A stretch of 64,000 bases of DNA, taken from contig OX326961.1 of the NCBI GenBank assembly GCA_946800325.1, forward strand, positions 39,360,543 through 39,424,542. The letters are read 5' to 3'. The position numbers and the translations under genes were made by a program. The first letter of the stretch is position 1. The number at the start of each line of letters is the position of its first letter. Below are positions 49,304 to 61,471 of this stretch, one piece after another. Origin of the DNA: Luzula sylvatica. Lineage: Eukaryota; Streptophyta; Magnoliopsida; Poales; Juncaceae. The notes beneath the pieces were generated by a model. It made no database searches. It had not been told where the DNA came from and was given only the letters and a program-made list of their open reading frames with translations.

Positions 49304-50465
49304 ATATATATATATAGTAACACATCATTTATGATGTTAATTGTTAATCCACTATTATTATTACCAATTTATGATTTTAAATATTTAATGTATATCTTGG
49401 TGTTAAATAAAGCAAGAAGTCATTTATCGCGCCTCTGCATTTCAACACCACATCTTTTATATCCTTCTTACACATTTAATTTATGTGGTAGTTAACACAT
49501 GTGAAATAATTAATAATTAATTGATATATTCTTAATATCCGTCTCAAGTAATATTTTTTGCTTTCAAATTTGCTCGTAGGCTTTTATTCATCAAAGTGTT
49601 CTTATAATATGATGGTACCAATTCACTAATGATTGACATGCAAGTCGATAAAAATACCATCGGATTAACGGCTCAATGATTTGCTAAACAACAACCTAAC
49701 ATGTAAGATCTAAATCTTAACTTGAACATAAATTAAAACTAACAAAAAGATAAATAAATAAAAGGAAAATATACATAGTGATTCAAATCAATCATCTTCT
49801 TGGTCCAAGATGCTGAAGAGTTCATGCCGCACACTCTTGACGTTGAAGAGCATGTACAGTATTAAAAATTATAACGACTGATTTTCTTGTTGTAAAGATG
49901 GCGAAGTTTCGAAAACATCATAACGGGTAAGGGTTATATGGGCACGATCCGAAATGAGAAGACAACGAAGAACCACCACTTGTGCCCGGAATCAATGGAA
50001 GAATGGATCGCAAGGGGGGGCGTCGTTTTTGTCACGAGCCATTGTTTGATCGAGCAATCATCATTTTCTTGAGATTTTGGTGGCATCCATCTCTAAACCG
50101 GTCGAAACAATCACTTATAAAAAAATATCAAAGAGGAAAAAATCTAGGAGGGGCGCCACAGTCGAACAAGGGGCTGCAACCCCCTAGATCGGGCAAGCTT
50201 ACACTTTCGCTCCGGTCGCTCTTTTTTTCCATTGACGGCTAGGGTCTGGTTGGCTCTCTAAGGCGTAGTATTTCTTTATTTTTACTGGTCCTTACGTTTC
50301 AAATTAATAATTTTAATTAATATTAATAAAAAATAATTTGTTATTTTTGCTTGTAATTTTTAAAATCTTGAAATTTCTTTTAAATTTATGAATCATCATT
50401 TTTTAACTTTTTATGTATTAATGTTTGTTTTTAGCATAAAAAACAAATCTAAAGACTAAAAAAAG
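49304..50465. other. Intergenic, no gene recognised
   Basis: AT-rich apart from a GC-richer patch at 49980-50260 with an 86-codon open frame (GRMDRKGGRRFCHEP). I recognise no family and do not call it a gene. Confidence 0.3.
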
Positions 50466-50636
50466 AACAATATTAGACACCTAGATTATGTACTTATAAT
50501 TCAGCTAGATGTATATGTGTCAAATTATAATGCATTCGTATTAAATTTTAAATGTTGGAAAATTAAAATACCACATGTACATCTAGATAAATTCTATATA
50601 CAAAATATATATGTCTAATATTATTAAAAAAAATCA
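50466..50636 (+). mobile_element. ~170-bp MITE, family 2 copy b
   Basis: AATATTAGACACCTAGATTAT at the left and ATATGTCTAATATT at the right form inverted ends. The internal GTGTCAAATTATAATGCATTC is shared with copy a at 48.55 kb, which lies in the opposite orientation. Confidence 0.55.
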
Positions 50637-50857
50637 CAAGTAAAATACATCCAAAACTTGTAGAAAGTGCTTTACTTATTCTCTTAGACCAAATAATCCA
50701 AATAGTTTTTTTATAATTAAAGAATCTCAAAATTAAAAACATATTAAGAAATGTGCACGACATTTTGTCAAATTTACTGAATTTATTTATTGAATTTATG
50801 CATAGAAAAGCAAAATACTTGATTATTATTTATCATCAATATTACCAATAGGTCAAT

Positions 50858-50888
50858 AGAATAGTCCGGTTGATTGAGTGTGAGACAC

Positions 50889-50953
<65 letters not shown>

Positions 50954-51000
50954 GAGAGATTGTGGGTTCAAATCTCATTGACATCAATAAATGAATAAAT
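50858..51000 (+). repeat. SINE-like unit split by an (AT)n expansion
   Basis: GTTGATTGAGTGTGAGACACA, then about 60 bp of (AT)n (50891-50950), then GAGAGATTGTGGGTTCAAATC and TTGACATCAATAAATGAATAAA. The 36.8-kb copy has 17 bp where this copy has the AT tract, so the microsatellite grew inside the tRNA-like region. Confidence 0.6.
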
Positions 51001-52543
51001 GAAGGATATTTACTCTTTTTTTTAATTATCATCAACATTAAGCCCTACTCATATATTTTTATTATATTGTCCAAAATACTTCTTTATAATTATATTTATA
51101 TTATGTATTTAATATGTAATCATTTACTATTTACTATATGTTTCTTAAATTAATTTATTTGAAATATAAACAATCACTTGTGTAAACAAATAAAAATCCG
51201 GTGATAATACTTTGAAACAATTAATCTTTTTTGCATGAATATTTTTTTAGTTTTCTTTTTGGACAAAAAAAAGAATATTTTGTGGTTTATGCATTAATTC
51301 GAAGTATTAATTTGAATTTTTGTTTATTTGCATTGTAGTTTTTTGTTCTGATATGAGGATTATAAATAAAAAAAATTAAAATGTAATATACTATAAATTA
51401 TAAATTAAGTAGGGTATTTTGATAAAGTTATGAATGAACGTTATAGATTCAAAAAAAAAAAAAAAAAAAAAGCTCTAGAATTAAGACTACCCATATAAAA
51501 TATACATGACATATATATACAAGAATTAAAAATATCATCATTTAAATATGTATTATGAATATTAAAATTTGTCCTCCCATTAAATTTTCGATGGTTCTTT
51601 GATCCCACAAGATGCCACATCACCATTACATTTACTCTTTGTTTTTTAACAATTAAGTTTGACCGAAAATACCATACATGAATGAGAAGTCATTTTCTTT
51701 TAACTATTTCATTCTTTATTCATGACTCATCAAATACATGCATACCATACTTTTGCTCCACTCAATGCACTCAAGAGAGGTGAGAGGATAAATACCATAG
51801 ATGAATGGAAAGTCATTTCCTTTAATTATTTTATATTTTGTTCATGTATCATCAAAGACAGTGCAACGTGTTGTTGTACTATTGTTAACTTCGGTTATCG
51901 TTACAGATTTCAGTGTCGAAAATCTTCAAAGAGTGTTCATTCATAAAATACAAGCTGGAAGTTGCGAGTATTTTGGGTTTAACAAAAAAAAATCTCAGGA
52001 AACAATGTCAACAATGAACGCTATACCTCATGAAAAATCAAACTGAAATTATAATTCTTCACTCTTTTAAGACAAAAATTCAAATTTCCTATCATTGGTA
52101 AGTTTTTCAGTTCCAACTCACTTCACTCTTATTTTTATAGTTTTTGTTTTTCATGCATGGTATGTGTTAATTAGCATGTTAATTATGTGTGTTAATTAAT
52201 TTGGAGGAAGGTAAATAGTCTCTTATATGTTTATATTTTGGCCAAGAATGTTGGCTTTTTTGTGCATATGCATTAATTATACTTGTTGATATTAGTTAGT
52301 ATTTGTGATTTATATTATGTTCTTAAGAGATTTATGTTTCAAATGATTTTCTAATTATTTTGAGGTAAGTTTCATTAAAATAAAGTTCTTCGTTCCTCTT
52401 TTAATTGGACATACTTAACAATTACTTCTTCACGAAAATATCTCGTTCACAGGAGGTGTTAATAACTGCAATGAAATTAGATATTACCAAGAAAACATTA
52501 GTGATAATAAAATATAGTATATGTCGTTTTTATATTGTACATT
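51001..52543. repeat. Intergenic with a ~70-bp tandem-type duplication
   Basis: ACCATAGATGAATGGAAAGTCATTTCC near 51794 resembles ACCATACATGAATGAGAAGTCATTTTC near 51671, a diverged local duplication. A poly(A) run lies at 51451-51471. No gene is seen. Confidence 0.4.
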
Positions 52544-54060
52544 TGTTGGTTAATTCTAACCTAGAGGGGGTGAATAGGTAACCTAGTGAGCAATTTTCGA
52601 CTAGGTATACAAATTCTAATTTTAGTGCGGAATATAATTTTAAGCAATGTTAAGATAAAGAAGAAAATACCGAACACTTTGAACACACGATGTTTGTTAC
52701 GGAGTTCGGTAGGTGGTTGCTATGTAGTTTTAACTCACCATTTACTTGCTTAATCGACAGATTCGATTAGTTGCAAGTACCTACGTCTCCAGGAATGCCT
52801 TATGCCTTTTGGGCGTTCGATTGAATTCCAACTCACTCGTACAAGATTTTTCCTAGATCGATTTACACGTTTTCTATCGATCTATGGCGGGCGTTACAAT
52901 TGTTGCACTAGCCTATTACAATTCTAAATACGAACTAGACGTGATCGGTCACGGAAGTTGGGAATCGTATTCGATGGAGGAATGGAAAGAAATAATCTCT
53001 AAGAATGTTTAGATGATTATAAGCTCAATTACTTTTAGCAAGTATTCTCTCTTTTTACTGTTTGATTTGGATAGATGAAGTGAGAAGAGAGAATGAGGGA
53101 AGGGTTCTATTTATAGAACACATAGACCCTTCCCTAACTTTGCTTTTTCTGCATAGTCCGTTACAACGGACATGAGGTCCGTTGTAACGGACACAAAGTC
53201 AAAACTAGCTGTTAAACTGTCATATTCGAATTAACACACAGTCCGTTACAACGGAAACAATGTCCGTTACAACGGACGTCTGTGTTTAGAAGTTCGTTGC
53301 AACGAACCGATGAGTCCGTTACAACGGACATCACACTGGGACTTCACTTCAGTTTGATTTTAATTCCCGTTACAACGTTGAGAGGAACTCCGTTATAACG
53401 GATTGGTTAATCCGTTACAACGGAGATGAAGAGAAACTATTGTAGTGAAGTGAGTTCAATGTCCGTTACAACGGACTTATATGTCCGTTACAACGGACAT
53501 AGTTCTGGGACATCCTTCACGTTTGGATTTAATTAGCGTTGTAACGGACATACTTCCATTACAACGTTTTTGTGGTGTCCGTTATAACGGATTGGTTAAT
53601 CCGTTATAACGGACTATGCTGTGATTTCCAAACTTGAATGAGACGAACATGTCCGTTACAACGGACAGTGAGGTCCGTTACAACGGACAACCTTTTTTCC
53701 AGCCTTTTATATTAGTTCATCATTTTGATGTATTTCGAATATGTTTATTTGAGTTGATTTGAGTTTAATCATTCAGAAACAAGTTTAGGGATACCTATAA
53801 TGTGTTTTGGTGATTAGATTGATATCCCAACTTGCGGAATCTTCGATGTCTTGATTCCGGAATCTTCTACGTCTTGATCTTCTTCGCAATTCTTCGACGT
53901 CTTGATCATTTGCTATTCTTGATTGATTTTTACTTATTTGTCTCGATCTTCTTGTTGCATTTTGTACTTATATATCCTATACAATGTTCTCGATAGATTT
54001 TGGTTAGTATTATCGACATTGTATTTGAAATAATCAAACATTAGGAAATTTGAACCAACA
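52544..54060 (-). mobile_element. Solo LTR C (same lineage as LTR B), minus strand
   Basis: 1517 bp with TGTTGGTTAATTC at the left and TTTGAACCAACA at the right is flanked by the 5-bp target duplication ACATT (52539-52543 and 54061-54065). Read on the minus strand it follows LTR B closely, including the GTCGAAGAATC repeats, palindrome array, TATAAATA and CACCTACCGAACTCCGT. No internal region, so a solo LTR. Confidence 0.9.
53156..53688. promoter_or_regulatory. Paired-palindrome array in LTR C
   Basis: About 18 copies of GTCCGTTACAACGGAC or variants, in pairs such as 53156/53177, 53241/53262, 53292/53314, 53461/53483 and 53651/53673 (21-22 bp apart). The TATA box on the minus strand is at 53108-53115, about 40 bp from the nearest palindrome, as in LTR B. 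Some pairs have one arm decayed. Confidence 0.85.
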
Positions 54061-54200
54061 ACATTGTTAGGAGATGTTTGTGTATAATAAGCCTGTGTTT
54101 TTCTTGATAAATTGTTTATTATAAACATTTCTTTAATTATAATTTTATAAAATTAATTTGTTTTGTTAACTAATCTTTTTTGAAACTATAATTTTAAATA

Positions 54201-54229
54201 TCGCAGCGAAGCGCGAGAATTTTTTCTAG
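54201..54229 (+). mobile_element. Helitron 3' terminus
   Basis: TCGCAGCGAAGCGCGA can fold with TCGC and GCGA at its ends, followed by ATTTTTT and CTAG (54226-54229), then T. The 5' end is not found. Solo LTR C lies just upstream and may be nested inside this Helitron. Confidence 0.7.
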
Positions 54230-54762
54230 TAATATTAAAAAGATAACCCTTTTTTTGCTCATATATATTAAAAAATATATTTTATGATTCATGCAAGGCA
54301 CACGTTTTTAAGCAAATGAAACCATATTTGCATATTTACATGATTATTCAGTAAAAAATAAATAATAGCATGAAAAAGGTAAAATTGAATTTCCATCCCT
54401 ATCGAAGCAGAGCAGATGCCAACAAAATAATCTGCATTTCCTCTCTGGTCCAGTCCAAATCCGAACTTAACCATGGTTACTTTGATCACCTGTTAACCCA
54501 ACCCTTAACCCATCCCCATGCCTCTCTTTCTCTCCTTCTTTTTTCAATTAACCCAATCAATTTTATAATATTAAATGTTATTTTTATTATATAAACAAAT
54601 TTTGCCTCACTTTCATATTGACACGAACAAAATTTAAAATTCAAAACAATAATTTTTGTTAGATATATACGGGGAACAATATATATAACTCGTAGTTATG
54701 AATATGTAAAATGCAGGGGGTAATATGCAAAATGTTCCTTCACTGTGCTTCTTCTCCTCTGT

Positions 54763-54834
54763 ATTTAAGGAGCACAGAATCCGGCGGCACCCACGCAGCT
54801 CATAGTTCTTCTCTCTCTAAGCACATAGTTCCTC

Positions 54835-54875
<41 letters not shown>

Positions 54876-55006
54876 GTGCATAGTTCCTCTCTCTCTCTCT
54901 GACATACAGTGCTTAGTTCATCTATCAATCTCTCTCTGTGATTTTGATTGGCGAATTATGATAGGATATAGAGACTATAACACAAAATAATTGTTTCTCT
55001 TTGATC
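54763..55006 (+). promoter_or_regulatory. Putative promoter and CT-rich leader of the HD-ZIP gene
   Basis: TATTTAAG at 54763 is a TATA-like candidate. Downstream, (CT)n at 54839-54872 and further CTCTCT tracts to 54935 form a pyrimidine-rich leader of the kind common in plant core promoters. The start site is not determined. Confidence 0.4.
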
Positions 55007-55138
55007 ATGGGGTCTGAATTGGGAGAAGAAATGAGTAACGAGAAAGAAGCAAGGCCGCTATGCTTGAGACCCAGGCCTGCTCTTTCATCCGAACCTACGC
55101 TTACACCCATTAGATTCTCAAATTTCTCAAAATTTTAG
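55007..55138 (+). CDS. Upstream ORF in the HD-ZIP leader (43 codons)
   Basis: ATG at 55007, stop TAG at 55136-55138, ending 73 nt before the main ATG. It encodes a peptide starting MGSELGEEMSNEKEA with a basic, Pro-rich middle (RPLCLRPRPALSS). As the last sizeable ORF before the main start it could lower translation of the transcription factor. A conserved-peptide uORF is known in the HD-ZIP I gene ATHB1; whether this peptide is conserved is unknown. Confidence 0.5.
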   Translation: MGSELGEEMSNEKEARPLCLRPRPALSSEPTLTPIRFSNFSKF

Positions 55139-55211
55139 ATCTTTCTCCCTTTTTACGGTCGTCAAATCAAAGCACGACATCCAATTTTCGTGTTAAGTTT
55201 CAATTCTCGCC

Positions 55212-56436
55212 ATGAAAAGGCTTCGCAGCTCTGATTCTCTCTTGCCTATTTGCCCTTCTGGTACTTTTTTTGAAATAAGCCCCTGTTATGTGTTAATTAC
55301 GTTACTATTACCTCAGAACTCAGAAGGCTAAACAGAAATTAAATTTACAGGAGACGAGACTGGTAGTTTGTACGGCTGTGGTTTCGCCTCTGACATGATG
55401 GGTTTACCGGACGATGACGATTGTGGAGTCGATGACGACGGCACCTGTTCCGTCGGCGGTGTCCGGTCCGCCTCCGGCTCAAAGAAACGGCGGCTGAGCA
55501 TGGAGCAAGTGAAAGCGTTGGAGAAGAACTTCGAGGTAGATAACAAGCTCGAGCCAGATCGCAAGGCTCGGCTGGCTCAAGAGCTAGGGCTCCAGCCGCG
55601 TCAGGTCGCCGTCTGGTTCCAAAACCGGCGGGCCAGGTGGAAGACCAAGCAGCTCGAGCGTGAATTTGGCACGCTCAAATCGTCTTTCGACGCCCTGAGA
55701 GATGATTATGATAATCTTCGTCGTGATAAAGATGGATTACTCGCTCAGGTGTGCATTTTGTTCCCTGATATAACAATATTTATGTTTTCATCCCTGCAAT
55801 ATATTTGAATTTTTCTGAAATGCTGCTAATCCTAAGTCCTTATTTGATTTATTATTTGAACTTGCAAAATTCAAACTATTACGAGTATAATTCACATAAA
55901 TTTTGCTAATTCACTAATAAAAGAGCTCAAGGCGAAATTAGCAAAATTTTAAATGGTATATTTGCAAATTTTCAAATCATTGCTCATAAATCTTTCTATT
56001 TGCATCACAGATAAAAGAGCTCAAGGCGAAATTAGGCGAGGGAGAAACGGACAACATTAGTTTCTCTTCGGTGAAAGAAGAACCGGTAAATTCCGAATCG
56101 GATGACATCATACCCCCCTCCAATTCCGAGTATGATGACATCATCCCTCCGCTAATTTTCAAAGACGGTTCTTCAGACAGTGATTCGAGCGCTATACTTT
56201 ACGAAGAGACCGCCATGACCGCAAAGACCCAAAAGAGTGTAGCGGTTGGTTCGTCTTCGATAATGGAGTCTAGGGTTCACAAGGGAGGATTGATTTTCGG
56301 AGAGCATCACGGCCAAAATTTGTTGAAAATTGAGGATGATGAGTTCTTAGGAAGCGAGGAACCGTGTAGTAGTTTGTTTCACGAAGAACAACCGCCTTCT
56401 CTCTCTTGGTATTATTCCGCCGAGCAATGGAATTAG
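55212..56436 (+). CDS. HD-ZIP class I transcription factor (ATHB5/6/16-like), 3 exons
   Basis: A nuclear homeodomain-leucine zipper protein that binds CAATNATTG-type pseudopalindromes as a dimer. Relatives in the ATHB5/6/16 group act in ABA and light/growth responses. Exons: 55212-55260, 55351-55748, 56011-56436, all GT-AG, joining into 290 aa. The homeodomain (about 61-116) runs from [17 protein letters not shown] to [17 protein letters not shown]. It is followed directly by a zipper with leucines at 118, 125, 132, 139, 146 and 153. The N-terminal acidic stretch and the acidic C-terminus ending [10 protein letters not shown] match the subgroup and suggest an activation domain. The start codon is the first in-frame ATG of a short exon 1 ([11 protein letters not shown]). 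Intron 2 holds a stray copy of the exon 3 start. Subgroup placement is from motif recall. Confidence 0.93.
55898..55949. repeat. Intron 2 hairpin carrying a 25-bp copy of the exon 3 start
   Basis: AAATTTTGCTAATT (55898-55911) and its exact reverse complement AATTAGCAAAATTT (55936-55949) flank a segment. 55917-55941 of this region is identical to 56011-56035, the first 25 bases of exon 3. No AG acceptor precedes the intronic copy. Confidence 0.85.
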
Positions 56437-57795
56437 TGGAGAATTGAGGGGATTTTATGAATTTTTTGTAAAATGCAATGCAAGTGTATTTAGCTTTTCT
56501 TTTTCTTTTTTCTTTTTGCTGGTTTTTGGGGGTATGTTCTGCTCTTGGTGGATTTAGTAGTGAGGAGAAATAAAAAAAAAGTAGAGTAACTAGTGATGAT
56601 ATTTATTAGAATTGTGAGATTATTAGTAGTTATTTGCTTAGATTTAACTTTTGGAATGAAAATTTTTGTTAAGATTGTTTTGTGCTACAATGAAAAGAAA
56701 AAAAAACAGAGGAGAGTAAAATTTTGGTTTTCATAAAGAATAATGATATTGACGGAAAATAACATTATTTGGAACAAAAAATTTTAATTTGAAATAATAA
56801 TTTTATTTTTATTCATGTCAAATTTGAATAAAATTTCGTGTACCTAATATTTATTTTTCGTGTCAATATCAATATTCTTTCATAAATTTGTGCCACATAA
56901 TTTAGGGGTTGTGCTCTCTTCAACAAGTAATTCACCTTGATCTAGAATCCCTTAGAATCAACTCATTCTATTTCAGCATTAAGGTAGTTTGATAAGGTAT
57001 AAAATTTAAAACTCAACAATGTTTGCTAAGAGTGGTCTCTAATAAAATAATAGACACATCATAGTTCAATTTTCTTTTTCTTTTGGGTGGAGAAGTTATC
57101 TATCATGGACCAAGTTGAATCAATTTTATAAAATTCAAATTTAATTTTAGTGTAATAAAAATATAGTGTGTCGTACACAAATGACTATTCAACGAATTTT
57201 TTTTTTTTTACACAAATGACTATTCAACGAATTCAAATTATCAGAATATGACTTGTCATACTCATAACTGAATTCTTGAATTCTAAAAATTAATTCGATT
57301 TAGTTTTAGTTCTCTTTTGACACCAAAAAATTATATTGTCACATTACAATGGTATGTTATGATATAGAATTATTTAGTATACCATTTTTGTTCTACTCAT
57401 ATTATATATTCATTCAATTTACAAAATTTAATTTAAATAATAATCCATTTCATTGATTGGTCTAAAATATGATTTTTTTTTTAAGTACTAAAATATGATT
57501 TAGTTTGAATCATCTTGATTTAATCTATTGTGAGAGTCAAACAAAGAAAACGGTGTACTACATAATTTTCAATTATAATATACAATTATATATTGGATTT
57601 TCTGTTTTTTTTTTATATATATATATATATATATATAATTATTATGATGTATATGACCGTGTATTAATATTTTGGATTGTGCTCGGTAAATTCAAGTAAG
57701 CAAATCTGAATTTTTACTAGTTATACAATGCACAAGTATTGCAATATGTATTGTATAATTATTAAACTTCCATTTTATTAAAAATTTAACTGGTA
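56437..57795. other. 3' flank of the HD-ZIP gene, no further gene
   Basis: The first ~200 bp probably contain the 3' UTR (AATAAA-like GAAATAAAA at about 56567). The rest is AT-rich. A 25-bp sequence ACACAAATGACTATTCAACGAATT is duplicated at 57176 and 57211 around a T run. An (AT)n microsatellite lies at 57614-57637. Confidence 0.4.
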
Positions 57796-58229
57796 TTAAT
57801 GGTTGTAAATAGTTTCACTAAATGCTACGCTACACCGATATTGCTTATTTTATTCGCAAAACGATGTGCGCAGTAATTTTGTAGCTCGCTACATCTAAAT
57901 AAAATACTTTTAGATAGATTTATAAAAAATTAAATGATTTTAATTGAAAGAAAATATTTAATGAAACGTTATAATAATTAAAATCACTTTTGGTTGAAAA
58001 ATAAACAAAAAAAACTTTTTCCCTATTTAGATTGAGATGTTCTGACTTGTTGGAGATGTTTAATATGAATATTTGTTATTTTAATGATTGTTTTTTATTG
58101 CATATTGATACTTAATTATTTTATGCGCTACAAATTACAGCGTCCGCTATAGCGCACGCTACTCGTTATCTCTACAAAAAGTGATCAGCACGCTACGGAT
58201 CTCTAAACGCTATTTGCAACATTGATAAA
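57796..58229. mobile_element. Degraded hAT-like MITE
   Basis: AATGGTTGTAAATAG at the left and CTATTTGCAACATTG at the right are inverted. CGCTAC/GCTACGC motifs cluster subterminally, as ACGG motifs do in the 3.5-kb hAT MITE. The right end CAACATTG matches that element's end. No matching 8-bp target duplication was found, so the copy is old or the boundary is off. Confidence 0.4.
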
Positions 58230-60089
58230 AACCAATGATCTAAAATAACGCTGCAATAACGCAAACTGCGGAAAATATTTGTAAAACACAATACCGCAAT
58301 CCATGAAATAGAGATATTGTAATGACGTTATAACGCGCAATAGCGGTAATCACGCGTAAATTGCAGTCCAAGCAATATGAACCGTTTTGTCGCAATTTAA
58401 CATATCGATAAAAATCGAAACATTTCAAAATTTAATGGTATTTTCATTTTGAATGGTCCATAACCAAGTTATATTCTCAATTACAAAAGCTAACCTAATA
58501 TCTAAAAAACAAATCAAAATCTTAAATTCGTTAGGCGAATCACTTTTTCCATTCAAGATATATTGCTGTGTCCACAGATTCTAGGTATGTCTTGTAAAAT
58601 CACACTGCTGGCAAAGCTAATATGATTTTTTTTTTTTTTTTTTTTAAATCTTGTTGTTTTGTTAGAAATTTGTCATGCTTTCATGAACAGTATGGACATT
58701 AGTATAAAACATATAATTGATGACTAAGAATATATTTAATTTTTTTAAGAAGTTGTAATTCTTAAATATTAGTATTTTATCATTTACTGAAGTAAGCTCG
58801 TGGATCATGCATGATATAAACAATTAAAGTGAATAAATTAGACGTTACTTGTTGGATTACGATTAAATAAGATAATTAAATATATATCTTACATGATTTC
58901 CTTTGACAAAAATATAAAAAACACCTATGAAATTGCATGTGCCTACGAGGAGTAAAAGTGACACGAACTAATTTTCTTCCTTGTTTTGTACGTCAAGAGA
59001 ATTTTGTATGAAATGTACGTTCAAATACAAATATAAAATAAAGAAAGCTACGTACACCCTTAATATTTTGACTGTATTTATGTGAAGATAGAGACAATGA
59101 CTTGTATTTGTACAAGTCCAATCTAATATTGGTTCTTTTTTCTTCTCTTTTGATTTGTCTTTCCAATTTGAAAACTTACTATTCTTGCCATTTTTTTAAG
59201 TTATCTTAATGTATCCTATTTTTTTGTCTATAATCTTTTCATTTCAGAAACAACCACCATAATATTAAAATTCAACTAATTGAAATAGTTGTAATGAAGG
59301 TGACTTTTTCTAACAATTTCCTTGAGAATGGAGGTCATTTTTATAATTTTCAATAATGAAGGGGGTGGTCTGCGATCATACATGCTACAGGAGATTATTG
59401 CAATTTTGACATAATTAATTTCATGGAAACTGGTTTCTTATATGAAGATTAGTTACCAAACAAGTCGTTTCAATCACTGTCTTAGATTAAAATATAGAGC
59501 ATTTGATGATATTTTTAATTTTCAATTGTAAGGCAACAAGGCTTGGAGAGACTACATGAAACAAGCAAGCCACCAATTTCTTTTACAATGCAGATGGGGA
59601 AAAAAAAAGGAGCAATCACATTAATTCAAGTCTATTTTTATCTTATCATGAATCAATTATCTATCACAATTTAATTTGAATTCTAGAAATTTGGATTGAA
59701 TTTATTATCAAATTTCAAAAGGGTCATACTGATTAAGTACAAAATTGACACATGATAGATGTTCTATTAGAATCTCATGAGGATTTTGAATTTAATTTTA
59801 AGAATACTCAATCTTAAAACCCTAAAAAATGTGTGTTGCTTAATCTCAGAACCCTAAATATAATACTAAACTCTAAAAGATTGTATTGCTAAATGTAAAC
59901 TCTAATATCTAGGAAAGGAGTATATTGTCGAATCAGAAATCTAACCCCTAATTAAATTCGAAATCCTAAACAAAAAGTGTATTGTTGAATCATACCTGAG
60001 AGCTAAAACTTAAAAAGAATTAGAATAACAAAGAATATATATTGTAGAATCTTAAATTCTAAATTATAATTTTAGCTAGAAAGATATAT
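58230..60089. other. Intergenic, no gene recognised
   Basis: AT-rich. 58230-58430 is unusually rich in AACGC/GCGTTA-type words (for example CGTTATAACGCGCAATAGCGG) and may be a second decayed MITE. A T run lies at 58627-58645. 59800-60070 has loosely repeated AACCCTAAA and TCTAAAC phrases. Nothing coding. Confidence 0.35.
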
Positions 60090-61471
60090 TAGGGAAAAAT
60101 TGTACACTAGATGAGTTTGCACTCCATTTACACGTTACCAATAAAAAATCGACACATGACAGCTTTATTTTCTTTCAATTTTTAGCATATTGTGTGCACT
60201 CCAAAACGCACATCATTTCTCATCCGGGTTATATATATTTTTTAGATGTATGATATATTTTTATGTGCTATACAATTTTAGATGTATTCTATACATTTAA
60301 GATGTATGATATATTTTTATTAAATACAATATAAAGTTATAGTTTTTATATGTATGATATGATTTTATTTGTTATGTCTTTTTATATGTATTCCATACAT
60401 TTGAATTGTGCAACTTATTTCATGATAAATCATGTCATAAACATTTTCGGCCGTCAATTCTTTTACGTATTATGATGGATATGATAGAAATTTTTATTTT
60501 TTATGAAATTAAATCTACAACATTTCTAAGTGATAATGATAATATCCATACGGTTGAAATTTGATTTTGATATTTAAATTTAGAGAAATTAGTTCCGTTG
60601 ACCGTGTTGGCCATTGAGTCTAGCTCATATATATATATATATTACTGAATACAAGACATGTTATGTTATGTCGATACTTCAAAAATGCAGAAGTATTCTG
60701 AGGATACGCGTATCCGATACGGATACATGTGCGATACGGCTCGGATACGTATCGGATACGCCACGTGGCGTATATGAATATTTTAATATCTATTTTTTTC
60801 GGATATGATGGGGATACGACATCACACGGCTGAGGATACGTCCAGGATACGGCTGAAATACTCCATTTAGGATACTTCGGCCTATTATATATTACGTCCA
60901 TAATATTTTTAAATAAATTATATATGATATTCCTAGTATACTTCTAGATTAATTCTAAAATATTTCAAGAACAAGTTTATGGTACTTGTATTGTTTGGTT
61001 GATATTATTTATTGTAATGATATTTAATTTAATAATATTATTAATTTATTATTCAATTAATTACTTATTTATTACTTATATATAATATAAATATATTAAA
61101 ATAATAATTATATAGCCGTATCCGTATCCGTGACTTTTTGAAAATTGTCGTATCCGTATCGTATCGGATATGATATCCGTATCCGTGCAACATAGAAGAC
61201 ATGTTATATCTTTTTACGTTATATGATACACTTTATAAGAAATATTTTTTTTACATTAGTAAAATGTTGTATAATTTTTTTTGGACAGAATTATATCTTT
61301 TGTATAACAATCTATATTTTTTGGACATGCATTTGGAGTGCACAAATTCGATTAAAATTGAACAAATAAGGTCGAAATTGAAAAAAAAATCAAATCGTCA
61401 CGTGTCGCACTTCTATTGATGGCGTGCACATGAAAGTACACACCCGTGAAGTGCATGGATCTATCCCCATA
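60090..61471. mobile_element. TIR element of ~1.4 kb, host of a nested hAT MITE
   Basis: The left 120 bp contains TGCACTCC, CGACACATGACAGCTTTATTTT, CAATTTTTAG and GTGTGCACTCCAAAACGCAC. The reverse complement of the right end has GTGCACGCC, CGACACGTGACGATTTGATTTT, TTCAATTT and GTGCACTCCAAATGCATG in the same order. Diverged long arms and no coding sequence suggest an old Mutator-like element. Target duplication not resolved. Confidence 0.45.
60661..61195. mobile_element. hAT-like MITE with 8-bp target duplication
   Basis: 535 bp bounded by TTATGTT and the reverse complement of CTATGTTGCACGGATAC, flanked by the exact 8-bp repeat AAGACATG (60653-60660 and 61196-61203). GGATACG/CGTATCC motifs are densely repeated near both ends. 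No transposase. It is inserted inside the larger TIR element. Confidence 0.8.

Noticed and set aside
57700..57712. Minus-strand Helitron end (CTAG|T)
   Set aside because: Only a weak TGCA/TGCA hairpin with poor GC content; indistinguishable from chance in AT-rich DNA.
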